A stretch of 64,000 nucleotides of DNA from Eutrigla gurnardus (taxonomy: Eukaryota > Chordata > Actinopteri > Perciformes > Triglidae): assembly GCA_963514095.1 (NCBI GenBank), contig CAUPSS010000045.1, positions 1 to 64,000 of the forward strand, written 5' to 3'. Made by a program: the position numbers and the translations under genes. Below are positions 54,111-64,000 of the stretch, piece after piece (the stretch's first letter is position 1; each line of letters starts with the position of its first letter). The notes beneath the pieces are model-generated. The model saw nothing but the letters and a program-made list of their open reading frames with translations, searched no databases and was not told the origin of the DNA.

Positions 54111-55195
54111 CAGATTACACGCAATAAAGAGTGTCTCTTAAAAATAACCAATTTAACAATGGTAATTTGATTTAAATAATATTTGTAAATATGTAACGAA
54201 GTGTAATGATAATAATCATGGTTTGTATTTTTAATTTCCATGAAACGGGTGGTCGGGCCTTAAATGTAATCACGGTGTTACGTGAGAGACATTAGACGTG
54301 TTTACTTTCGTGTGAACCGTCAGAGGATTAGTCGTTTCTTTTTTCCCCCCTCCCGTCTTCGATGTTCTTGTTTTATTTTGTAGACCGAACCGGAAACGGT
54401 CATTGTATTTTGCGCAACTTGACAGTCTGAGTAACTGCATTCCGATTCGTTGATTTACTAGACAGTATGCAGTATGTACACAGTAAATATGTATTATGTT
54501 ACTATTGGAACACGGCCTGGCCAACATGGACATTTTCAAAACACCCAGTAATTTTCAGGGGTGACTTCGTGACTTTGCCACAACAATCGTGTGTGAGGTG
54601 TCCCTCCTTCTTGGATGCTTTTTCGGGTTAGTAATTCATAAAATGAAGTATTTTATATACTTTGAATTGTTTTAAAAATAATTAATGATTGTTTTAGCTT
54701 GGCGTGCAGTCACCGGTCAGCTAGCGTCATATTAGCCAGTCAGCTAGCGTCATATTAGCCATGACGCTAGCTGAACAGCGTAGCCCCGGGCCTTATGGAC
54801 ATAAACGTTCTCTGTTCCGCCGCGCAGTCTGCCTGTTTGTGAAGTTGTTGCAGACACACGTCTGTTTCTGGAGTTCAGTTAGCCTCTTGGCGTTAGCTTA
54901 GTGTTATGCCGTTATGTCAGTGTAGCGCCTAGTTGCTCCGCTGGACTCGTTTAGCGCCACGTCCCGCTGTCACCGGGCTACGGGGCTCATCCCAGCGAAT
55001 AATGAGTTATTTTGTAAGGTGACGTAGTGGCTTTCCAGCCGCCAGTAATTGTAATGCTGATTTGGTGTACGCATTAGCAGCTAAATGTATCACGTATGAC
55101 GAGTAATTCACCGGCCTTTTTTTTCTTTACAAAATGTCGCCTGATGAGTACTGTAATTGTAATATGAGTTAAAAAGCTGTGTAGGTAAAGCCTAA
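54111..55195. other. Unique-looking intergenic DNA with a small cruciform
   Basis: No gene recognised. TCAGCTAGCGTCATATTAGCC is present twice (from 54,718 and 54,740). TCAGCTAGCGTCAT (54,740-54,753) forms a 14-bp inverted repeat with ATGACGCTAGCTGA (54,761-54,774), loop 7. CpG-richer DNA at about 54,700-55,000 could be a promoter region, without firm signals. Confidence 0.4.
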
Positions 55196-56108
55196 CCCTC
55201 TGAGACCCATTGTGGCGTATACGCTACAAATAATCATGTTTTCTTTAGCGCGTCATAACTCCGTAATGGTTTACGATGCGGGTTATTTCCTCTTAAACTA
55301 GAGAAACGGGACTAAACAACGGTACCCTGCTTGTCCATGTGAGCGATTTATTAACAAAACGAATGCGTAAAGTTGTAAAGATGTGACTAGATGTCTCCTC
55401 GTTTCCGCGGCGCATTTCTCCGTTTTGTTTATGTTTATCGATCATTGTTTTTATCCGCCATCTTGCTAGTGACGTATAGAGTTACGTTTATGTCTCAGAC
55501 ACTCCTATTGGCTCCCGTAGCGGCTTTTACAGCCAATCGGAAAGCCTGATTTACGCTTGGCCGTGAGTCGTTGTGTTTGCCCAAACGGGAGACACAGAGG
55601 AAAAAGAACGGTCAAAAAGTTACTGTAGTGATAGAGAAAGTTAAATACATAAATGGCACAGAAGAAGTACATTATATACACACATATTTAGGGCAGGGAG
55701 AGGAAAGGACGATTGCTGGCAAAAAAAACGCCCATGGACACTACTCAAAAGAATATCCATATTTCATAGACAAAAGCAGCTAGAAGCTTCAAATAACTTC
55801 TAGAACAATCCAAACAAGTGTGTTAAACTTTCTATGTTGAGCTTTTCTTTCGTTATAATGGTTTACAGTGCTTTTTTAAATAAAATGTGTAAAGATTTAA
55901 GGTGCGTTTTTATTTATTTTTAATTTATGGGGCAAAATCCCCTATTATAGTGTATATAAGTATTTATTGAGTGATACACACAGTTAGCTGAGGTTGTGCT
56001 GATTCTGGGGATGTGTATAACTTGATGATACTCTAAAAAATGACAATTTTATAGGCAATACACAAAAGTATGACAAGACGGAAAGTTCTCTATGTGGGTC
56101 TCAGAGGG
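55196..56108. mobile_element. Non-autonomous DNA transposon, piggyBac-like
   Basis: Starts CCCTCTGAGACCCA and ends TGGGTCTCAGAGGG, with TAA on both sides (CTAA left, C then TAA right), compatible with a mutated TTAA duplication. About 913 bp. A frame at 55,571-55,783 (70 codons, Lys-rich) could be a remnant of the transposase end, but I cannot match it. Confidence 0.6.
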
Positions 56109-56790
56109 CTAAATGTGATGCTCTTAGTGAGCTCCCTCATGTCCACATCCAAATAATCCACAGAGACCAGTAGGTGAACTTGAAATCTTTATTCTAAAAA
56201 TACAGGGAAAAATGGAAAATTGTGTCTATACATGTAATGATAGAGAGAGATGTGAAAAAAGCATTTGGCTCAACTTCCCGCTTGTCCTACAAATGACATT
56301 CCACCTGCAAAAGACTTGTGAGAGAGTGACACATTAAAGCTGCAATCTCCATAAAAGAAAAATACATGTGTCCACTATAAAGTAGATCAAATAAAGCGTA
56401 AAGATGACAAAGCTGATTTTGATTTCAGGTGATATATCCAGTGCAAGTTGTGTGCATTTCACCAAAGTGAGGAGAAGTCTATGTTCCTGATGATCCAGAA
56501 AACTATGATGATGACAGAAGATGGACTGCAAGTTTTCCCTGAGGAGGAAGGAGATCGTGGATCAACAGCCTATGGTCTTGGAGATCCAGTAGAGATAAGT
56601 GATATTTTCATTAAAGGTGTGTCCCAAAGCAGTATATTGTAAGTTTGTTGGTAATTAGTGATGGCAATCTGACACCTGATATGCTCACATGTGCTTGGAA
56701 ACTGATGAAGCAAATGTCATGGTCATGTGACTAGTGATGTTTGAAGCATGTGAGGTTATATGAATGATTTATAGCAGAAAATGTCGGACT
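56109..56790 (+). other. Spacer with one weak exon-like segment
   Basis: A segment at about 56,429-56,620 follows TTGATTTCAG and is open in one frame (HQSEEKSMFLMIQ..EDGLQVFPEEEGDRGSTAYGLGDPVEISD) up to a GTGTGT. It has a protein-like acidic composition but no family resemblance. Otherwise no gene is seen. Confidence 0.25.
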
Positions 56791-56794
56791 AAGT

Positions 56795-57256
56795 GTGTGT
56801 AGTGGCCGTTTGTCCAGAAATCAATTTAACTTATAACTGATCAAATCAAAGAGGGCCACTTCGTGCACCATGGGGGTGAATCGTACGCAGGCAAGAAGTC
56901 ACTGTCCATTCAAAGTTCTTGGTTTCCTTTAGATGATTTATTTATCCCAAAAAACAAGCAAGCAAAACAATAAAACAAACAAATCCTGTTTTGTGTTTGC
57001 CTCTCTTGCGCTGGTAAAAAACCATGTGCCCACCCAGGTGCATTCTGGTCCTCCACCTGCGTTCATACCTATATAATTTCCGGTGCCCAGTGCTACCCAA
57101 TTTACAAAGAAAACAAAAAACTAAATTAGCGAAACAAACCAATAATATTTACCTTAAATTACTAATAATAGAAAATAATGTCACAAATTGAATCAAAATA
57201 AAACTATACTAATCAAACATTATCAATAACAAACAAACAACCAAATAGCTCCAACA
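56795..57256 (-). repeat. Putative BEL/Pao 3' LTR
   Basis: On the minus strand a purine tract AGGGGCCGGAG (57,257-57,267) is followed by TGTTGGAGCTATTTGG, a plausible LTR start. A minus-strand AATAAA lies near 56,940, and a terminal ..CCACTACACACA lies near 56,795. The matching 5' LTR would be beyond the window, so the limits are inferred. Confidence 0.4.
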
Positions 57257-57435
57257 CTCCGGCCCCTAATTGTGCCTGTATCACAATTACCAATACATTA
57301 CCAAGAGAGGAGCTATTCTCACAATAAAAAACTATGGACATAGCAACCTTCTATATGTCATGCATTTATCTTAATCGAATCTTCGTATTCTTGATGAACC
57401 TGCAATGAACAAAAAATAAGAAGATAGAGAGATTA

Positions 57436-57478
<43 letters not shown>

Positions 57479-57497
57479 TGATGATCAGTCCATGATG
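57257..57497 (-). other. 3' untranslated part of the BEL/Pao element
   Basis: No frame. It contains a (GA)n microsatellite at about 57,438-57,471. Confidence 0.5.
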
Positions 57498-58580
57498 CTA
57501 GACTGCTGCTTCCAGCAACAGACAGAGCTTCGTCACAGGCCTGTCCAGAATGCTGGTCCTTGTTTTAAGGCGCACTGAGCGAACCAGGCCCTTAGCATCT
57601 GGTCTGGCATCCAAAACTTTCCCCATTGTCCAAGATCCTCTTGGAGCCGTGGCATCCACAACAAGAACAATGTCTCCAGGAGTGAGGCTTCTTCTTGGCC
57701 TTGTCCATTTTTGTCTCTCCTGCAGCATAGGTAAGTACTCAGAAGTCCACCTTTTCCAAAAGAGTTGAGCCATGTACTGTATTTGCTTCCACCTTTTCCT
57801 GGCGTATAGATCACTCTGGTCAAAAAGTCCTGATGACATGATTGGTTTCCCCTTCAACAGTAGAATGTGATTTGGTGTGAGCGCTTCAAGGTCATTCGGG
57901 TCATCTGAGACCTTTGTAATGGGTCTGTCATTTAGAATTGCCTCAACCTCACAGAAAATGGTTTGGAGACCTTCATCATCCAGAATTTGCTGCTTCAGAA
58001 CGGAGGTGAGAACACTCTTCACTGAACGGATCAAGCGCTCCCAAACACCACCCTGATGGGAAGCTGCTGGTGTGTTAAAGCTCCAGTTTAGGCCGTCCTT
58101 GACCAAAGTACTTTGAATTTTGCCATGATTTAAAGCAGCCAAACTTTCTTTCAGCTCCCGATTGGCTCCAACAAAATTTGTGCCGTTATCAGACCTGATA
58201 GATGAGACTGGTCCTCGTCTACAGATAAACCTCCGAACTGCATTTATACAGGAGTCTGCATCCAATGTATATGCGACTTCCAAGTGTACAGCCCGACTGG
58301 TCAAACAGGTGAAAAGTACTCCGTACCTTTTAATATGACTTCTGCCTCTTTTAACATCGATAGGACCAAAATAGTCAACACCAACATCTGTGAAAGGTGC
58401 TTTGTCAGGCAACACTCTCTCCTCAGGCAAGTCTGCCATCTTCTGTTCACCAAGCTTTCCTCTGTTACGTCTACAAACAACACAGTCAGATATTACCTTC
58501 CTGGCCGCAGAGTTTGCACTAATTATCCAGTACTTTTGCCGTAAACTGGACAGCATGTGATTTCTTCCTGCATGCCCCAT
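57498..58580 (-). pseudogene. BEL/Pao integrase
   Basis: 360 codons. The end of a zinc finger (CVVCRRNRGK) is followed by the DDE core: Asp 69 in TDVGVDYFGP, Asp 131 in IRSDNGTNFVGAN and Glu 181 in GGVWERLIRSVK. It then has the BEL-type end FWKRWTSEYLPMLQERQKW and a C-terminal LTPGDIVLVVD module. Displaced by one frame relative to the preceding RNase H part near 58,560. Confidence 0.92.
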
Positions 58581-60544
58581 TGATGATGGATATGGCGCAG
58601 AATTAGTGTGGATATGTGCAGGTCTTTAGACAAGATGACTGGATGTTTGGATTCTGCTGGCATTGCTGCTTTACTCAGTCGACCGCCCACCCGGAGGATT
58701 TTACCATCCATTACCGGGTCCAGTTTGTACAGTAGACTGTCTTTGGGAATGTTTTTGCAGCCACCCTTAAGTGAGGCAATTTCGCTTCTGAACTTGTGTC
58801 GTTGCACATATTGAATAATTGACTGCTCCGCCTTAGCAAGATCTTCAGGAGTAAGACTTTGTCCTTTGAGTGTGTCCTTGAAGCTGTGAATTTTCCTTTC
58901 CACTTCCTGTTCTTGCATCTGGAGATTGTCCTTTCTGAGGCCTGCAGAAGCACAAAACTCCTTTCTCTTCTGTCCCAATAACATCAGAGTTTCCTTGACC
59001 TTCAGAAACCAAGCTGCAGATGTTTTTAGCTTCATCCAAGATGAAAAATAACAGATGAGGTTGTCAGTGGCATTTTCCACATCCTTGACAACAGTGTTCA
59101 CTATCAAGTCCCTCTTGACCTCTGGGTCATCCGCAGGAATCACACCAAGATCCACATCCATTTTAGGCCATTCCTCCTGTGACCTATAGAGAAACTGAGG
59201 TCCACTTATCCATCTCCTGTCATTCAGGAAATCCTCAGCTCTCCTTCCTCTTGATGCTTCATCTGCTGGTTCCCTGATGACAGAGGTTCTGTTTGCCACA
59301 AAGGTGTGAAATCTCCTGTTTTCATTGCAGATATATTTAAGGACTGTTGTGCTGTCGGTCCAGAAAACGGACTTCTCCAGCTTAAGTTGCAGCTCTTTCA
59401 GTAGCATTTTATCCACTCGAACAGCAAGAACTGCAGCTGTGAGTTCCAATCGAGGAATTGTAGTCTGCTTCAGAGGAGCGACTCTGGTTTTTCCCAAGAG
59501 AAATGCAACATGTACTTTGTGATCCTTCTCCAGTCTTAGATAAGACACAGTTCCGTATCCAACTTGACTGGCATCCGAAAAGTGGTGAAGCTGTGCTGTA
59601 ACAGGATCTCCAAAGTCTCTGGGTTTAATACAGCGGTCCACTTTGAATTCAGCCACCTTTTGGAGGCCCTCCAGCCATTCAGACCACTGCTCAGCAAAGG
59701 AATTGGGAATTGCTTCATCCCATCCCAAATTTCTCCTACAAAGCTCCTGCAACAACAGCTTTGCAGGCAGACTAAAAGGGGCTAGAAATCCTAAAGGGTC
59801 ATAAAGTGAGCTGACCACTGACAAAATCCCTCTTCTGGTCTGTGGTCGTTCTTGTGCTGAGATCCTGAACTTAAAATTGTCAGTTTCGATGCACCACTGT
59901 AGTCCTAGTGCTCGTTCCATAGGAAGTTGGTCTGTGTCAAAATCCAATTCCATCATGTCCTTTGCTCTGCTGTCCTCAGCAATTGATAGTAGCACTGTAC
60001 GGCTGTTGCTGGTCCACTTGGAAAGATTGAATCCTCCTTTATGACAGAGAGCAGTCAAATCCTTGACCATGTGCACTGCTTCCTCTACTGTAGCCATCGA
60101 TTTCAGACAGTCATCCACATAAAAGTTACGTTTGACTGTACTGACCACTTCAATAGGGAACTGTTTGGCATTATCATCTGCAGTTCTCCTCAGAGCATAA
60201 TTCGCACAACTTGGTGATGATACAGCTCCAAACAGATGTACTTTCATGCGATACTCCAGGGGAGACTGTGCAGTGTCACCATTAGGCCACCAGAGGAAGC
60301 GTAGAAAGTTGATATGCTTGTCTGAGACATGAACTTGATGAAACATGGCTTGAATGTCTGCCATTACAGCAACAGGCTCTTGCCTAAATCTAACAAGGAC
60401 TCCTATAAGTGAGTTGGTAAGATCAGGACCCTGCAAGAGCTGGCAGTTTAGTGATGTCCCTTTGTACGTTGCTCCACAGTCAAAAACAACTCTCAGCTTG
60501 CCTTTTCTGGGATGATAAACTCCATGATGAGGGATATACCACAC
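58523..60544 (-). pseudogene. BEL/Pao reverse transcriptase and RNase H
   Basis: 673 codons. RT: HHGVYHPRKGKLRVVFDC, SLNCQLLQGPDL, MADIQAMFHQV, LRFLWWPNG, FGAVSSPSCANYALR and YVDD (142-145). RNase H-like: HHFSDASQVGYGTVSYLR, PRLELTAAVLAVRV and VFWTDSTTVLKYI. A zinc-finger start precedes the shift into integrase. The N-terminal 40-odd residues of RT lie in the preceding frame. Confidence 0.92.
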
Positions 60545-63500
60545 CTTTCCATCGTTTTGCCTTAGTTTGTGCAGGTATCAGCTCAGCATATCCTCGAGTT
60601 ATCATGTCCTTAAGAAATGTGATGTATTCCTTCTTAAATGGACCATTCTTGTCAAATTTTCTTTTCAGGCTCAGGAGGCGCTGTTCTGCCACACAGCGAT
60701 TATTTGGTAAGATGGTATTCTCCTGTCTGAGAGGTAAGTCGATACAGTAATGGTTTCCAGTTAATGTTGTAGTACTGGTCATGATGTTCATGAACTTGAC
60801 ATCTTCTCTAGACATTTCAATCTGTTCCTCTGATGATCTCTCATTAAAGTCCTGATTATACTGTTTAACCAGCATTTCTTGAAGGTGTTCAACAGAGATT
60901 CGGTTTGTTGTTACAGCAGGGCAACCACGCCTACTCGCGCTGCTTCCGCCACGAAGTGGACCATTAACAACCCAACCGACCCTGGTTCTGACTGCATAGG
61001 GACCATCATCCTGGCTGTTTATCAACTCCCAAGGTTCCATAACTTTAGGGGCATCAGTTCCAATAAGCAAATCAATGCCTGCATCAGTGTCGTAGAGCTT
61101 GACTTGCTTCAAATACGACCACCGATCAACATCCGCTTGTCGTGGAACATTGAGTGTAGAGACTGGCATGGTCCTCTGAGTTAAAACGTCCGGTAACTCA
61201 ATGAAATCAGTCATGTCCATACCAGACACTTCAAGACCTGATAGAACATGAGCATTTACAACCTTTTTTTGACCCATTGTTCTTAACAGAATACTTGTCC
61301 TTTTACCTTTCAGGTTCAACTTCCTTGCCAAGTCTTCTGTACAGAACGTGCCGGAACTCCCTGGATCCAAGAAGGCATATGTCTGTACAGTTTTGTTACT
61401 CCTTTGGCTCTTGACTTTAACTGCTACAATAGAAAAGATGGAGTCATCTTCACAACCGGCCCCAATATGGCCACAGGTCTGAGACATTGTAGTAGTAGTA
61501 GTAGTAGAATCACTTGGTGGGCTCAAAGATGGCTGGGCTTGTGATGAGGATGTTCCTTTATCCTGCCACTCAATATGAAGAACTCCGGGGTGCTTTTGGT
61601 GACACACGTTGCATTCCAAACGACTCCTGCAGTCTTTGCTTGTGTGGCCTACTTTCAGGCAACCAAAACAGATTCCTTTTTCTTTGATGAAATTAATCTT
61701 GTCCCGGTGTACTTTAACTTTAAACTGTGAGCATTTATCAAGTGAATGACTACTATGTGAACAAAACAGACAGTTGTGAGTAGTGAAGGACTTGGTCTTG
61801 TTTCCTATATCCTGAGTAATGACTCCCTCTTTCACTGCAGTGACATTGGTGGCAAAACTGCTTCCTTTTTTCCTCTGCTTTAGGTGACTAGCATTGGAGG
61901 CCTTAAAGTTGGTGGATGGTAAGTCCTGAATGTTGCCATAAAGTGGGTCTGATAGTATTCTGACCTGCTTTTCAATGAAGGTGACAAGATCAGAAAACAG
62001 CACTCTTCTTCCACTTCGCTCTTGCAGATCACAAGCAACATTTCTCCATTTTTCTCTTAATTTATAAGGAAGCTTCAGGATGATGCTCCTCATATTTGAT
62101 GGTAAGTCCAGCTCCTTCATATGCATCATTTGCTCTGTTAGATTTGAGCATCCTCTGAGAAACAAGGAGAATGATTGTAATGTTTCAATGTCTTCACTTT
62201 TAACAGGTGTCCAGTTCAGAATCTTTTCCATATAAGCAGATGCAATTTTATGCTCATTTCCAAAATGTTCTGCCAGAAGACCTTTGGCCCTGTGGTATCC
62301 CTGCTCAGAAGGTAAATGTTGACAACTTTGCACTAAGTCTCTTGGTTGCCCCCTGGTGCATTGTTCAAGAAAGTGCAAACAGTCGCTCCAATTGTTCGTC
62401 TTCTCCTCCACTCCATTTTCAAAAGCTCTGATGAAAGACCTGAAATGAAGAGGATCTCCATCGAACACAGGGATATTTCTTGGTGGAAGGACAGAGGACA
62501 GATTTTGCTGAACCAGTAGAGCAGTGATATCATTTTGTCTGTGCATAATATTTACAATGTCATTCTGATAGTTGTCAGTCATGGCTTGAGCTTGAGGAGA
62601 CACAGGTAATGTATGATTTCCAACAGTTTGCATCACTTGAACTGGAGCGTCAACCCTCAATAAACTCCTTTCCTCCATTTTGGTTGCTGGTCTTTGTTTA
62701 GGCTTAACAACTTGTGGTTGAGATGTATAACCAGGCACAGCTAGAGTGTTAACCATTTCATCCACTTCATCTGGAACAAAGCTGCCGGCATTGGGATTTA
62801 ATTTACCTGCTTCTTGTAAATTGTTCTTTTCAAAATAAGAGTTCATGCCATCTGACAATTGTGAGCCACACTGTGAGTTGTTTTCCAGGACTTTAAGCTT
62901 TGCACTTGTTGCTGCCAATTCCGTTTCAAGCTCCAATTGTTCCTTTTCTCTCTTTAGCTTTTCCTCTTCAGCTTCTATTTGATGTTTCCGTTTTAATGCT
63001 GAAACACGCTCCATCAGAGCCGCCTGGTCGGCCTTAGCTTTAATGCGTGCAGATGATGTTGAGGAAATCCGTGAAAGCCGAGAGTGTGACTTGACAGAAG
63101 GTCCTTTTATGCTTGACACATTAGAAGCACTGTCATCAGCGTTAATGTTGTCTATGACACTTTGATCATCAGGGGGGTCCGTATTTGGCTGCACATAAGG
63201 ATGACCCATTTCAGACAGCCAGCGTTTTACCTTTTCAGTGAAATCACCATACATCGTCATTTTTGCCTTGAAATATTCATTTTGCCTCGTCACTTCATCT
63301 TGTGGCAAAGGTAAGTTAATGAAAGACTCGTGCATCTCACTTGCGTCTTGGTAATATTTCATAAACTTGGCAAGCTCAGAATTCACTGGTACAATGTTTT
63401 CATCTGATGTCATTAACGTCCGGATGTTTTCCAAACACCGTTTGGCTTGTTTGATTTTTTTACTCCTTTTTTCCTGACACATTTCCACGTAGAAACCGAA

Positions 63501-63584
63501 GCCTTTAGCGGTAAACTTCATGCGTCTTTTTACTGACGACGTTTCAACATCACTCGCCGTAACAGGTTTTAGCGTTTCTTCCAT
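60480..63584 (-). pseudogene. BEL/Pao gag-protease polyprotein
   Basis: 1034 codons from the ATG at 63,584. Basic N-terminus; coiled coil at about 185-235 (EAEEEKLKREKEQLELE); DUF1759-like capsid segment at about 370-550 (IPVFDGDPLHFRSFIRAFE); zinc knuckles at about 605-618 (CLFCSHSSHSLDKC), 639-652 (CFGCLKVGHTSKDC) and 658-670; aspartic protease around 735-860 with FLDPGSSGTFC, then GTDAPKVMEPW and TRVGWVVNGPLRG; then the first RT blocks. A frameshift near 60,540 separates it from the rest of RT. A Ser/Thr run (TTTTTT, from a short (AGT)n) lies at about 694-699. Confidence 0.93.
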
Positions 63585-64000
63585 TCTTCAGTCGTGGATA
63601 GTGCAGGTAAAAGGCAGGTAAAAGGCAGGTAAAACAACAGCCGTGGCTTCAGGCTCACAGATCCACTTCATTACACATGGCACTCGTGCGTAAAGTATTG
63701 CGCAATGATTACGCGCAGCATTTCAACATTGTCCATCTTCAAACTTCATGTAACTTGTACGTCTGGCTGTGAAACACTGATCTTCAAACTCCACTCGTTT
63801 GGCCGTTTTCCAATTACAGCTTGCAGTAGTATCACATACCAGTATGTTATGAAGACACGTAGTTGTTAATCCGTGCCACGAGGAGCTTTCCCGCTGATGC
63901 AGAACAAAGAGAGCGATGAATGAAACGCACCGCTCCGCTCCTCCATCCAAAGTCCACAATAGTCCACAAAAGTCCAGTCCAATACTGAGGGCTCCTTCCT
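63585..64000 (-). other. BEL/Pao 5' leader (incomplete)
   Basis: No frame of note. AAAGGCAGGT is repeated at 63,607-63,633. Near the end AGTCCACAA repeats (63,951-63,971). No primer binding site or LTR boundary is recognisable before the window ends. Confidence 0.45.

Larger units (their letters stand above)
56795..64000 (-). mobile_element. BEL/Pao LTR retrotransposon, continuing past the window end
   Basis: Minus-strand order from the right: leader, gag-protease, RT/RNase H, integrase, putative 3' LTR. The protein motifs are those of BEL/Pao (DUF1759-type gag segment, LDxGSS-type protease, YVDD RT with an NCQLLQGPDL block, DDE integrase). Two single-base frameshifts (near 60,540 and 58,560) break pol; everything else is open. 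The 5' LTR is not inside the window. Confidence 0.92.

Overview
The window looks like teleost fish nuclear DNA. The evidence is the repeat repertoire: a Ty3/gypsy element of the fish Gmr1 type, a fish-style gamma-type endogenous retrovirus, Tc1, hAT, CACTA and BEL/Pao elements, a Rex3-like RTE LINE with a GATG tail, and an I/Nimb-like LINE with an AAG tail. It also contains intron-bearing host-type genes with GT..AG splice sites. There are no bacterial operons. All identifications come from reading the sequence; no database search was possible.

Layout, 1-28 kb. Positions 1313-4656 carry a 14-exon plus-strand gene for an SGNH/GDSL-like protein of unknown role, whose last five exons are a tandem exon-plus-intron array with a period of about 240 bp. 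A broken gypsy fragment follows (4.80-5.52 kb), then a minus-strand unknown exon next to telomere-like DNA, a 142-bp tandem repeat and a dispersed repeat. From 7.5 to 27.3 kb an array of 21-bp units occurs in three blocks. The blocks lie around exon-like segments and in front of two unmistakable exons of a CDK5 activator (CDK5R2/p39-like) gene at 27.28-28.16 kb. The second block was split by a complete Gmr1-like gypsy element (11,054-26,491; 4-bp target duplication). That element was itself hit by a tRNA-derived SINE (in its 5' LTR), a 7.36-kb minus-strand endogenous retrovirus (in RT; 5-bp duplication) and a Tc1 transposon (in RNase H; TA duplication). Removing the insertions leaves a 6.2-kb element with two 350-bp LTRs.

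Layout, 28-44 kb. After decayed transposase DNA and a MITE comes a second nest. A CACTA/EnSpm-like transposon (32,148-43,600, duplication GAG) contains another copy of itself (32,985-41,897, duplication TTC). The inner copy contains a nearly full-length I/Nimb-type LINE (35,887-41,686, 15-bp duplication), which contains a hAT MITE (41,041-41,558, 8-bp duplication).

Layout, 44-64 kb. Positions 43.6-50.9 kb hold a patchwork of degenerate local duplications, including six copies of a splice-like module (acceptor, exon of about 65 bp, donor), and end in two exon-like segments of an unknown gene. A 5'-truncated Rex3-like RTE LINE with an 813-codon open frame follows (51,344-53,837), then a piggyBac-like MITE. 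Last is a minus-strand BEL/Pao retrotransposon (about 56.8 kb to beyond the end) with long gag-protease, RT/RNase H and integrase frames broken by two frameshifts.

How the parts fit: almost everything is transposon biology. The few likely host parts are the SGNH gene, the CDK5R2-like exons and the terminal exons at 50.6-50.9 kb. The nesting gives a relative order of events: minisatellite, then gypsy, then retrovirus/Tc1/SINE; and outer CACTA, then inner CACTA, then LINE, then hAT.
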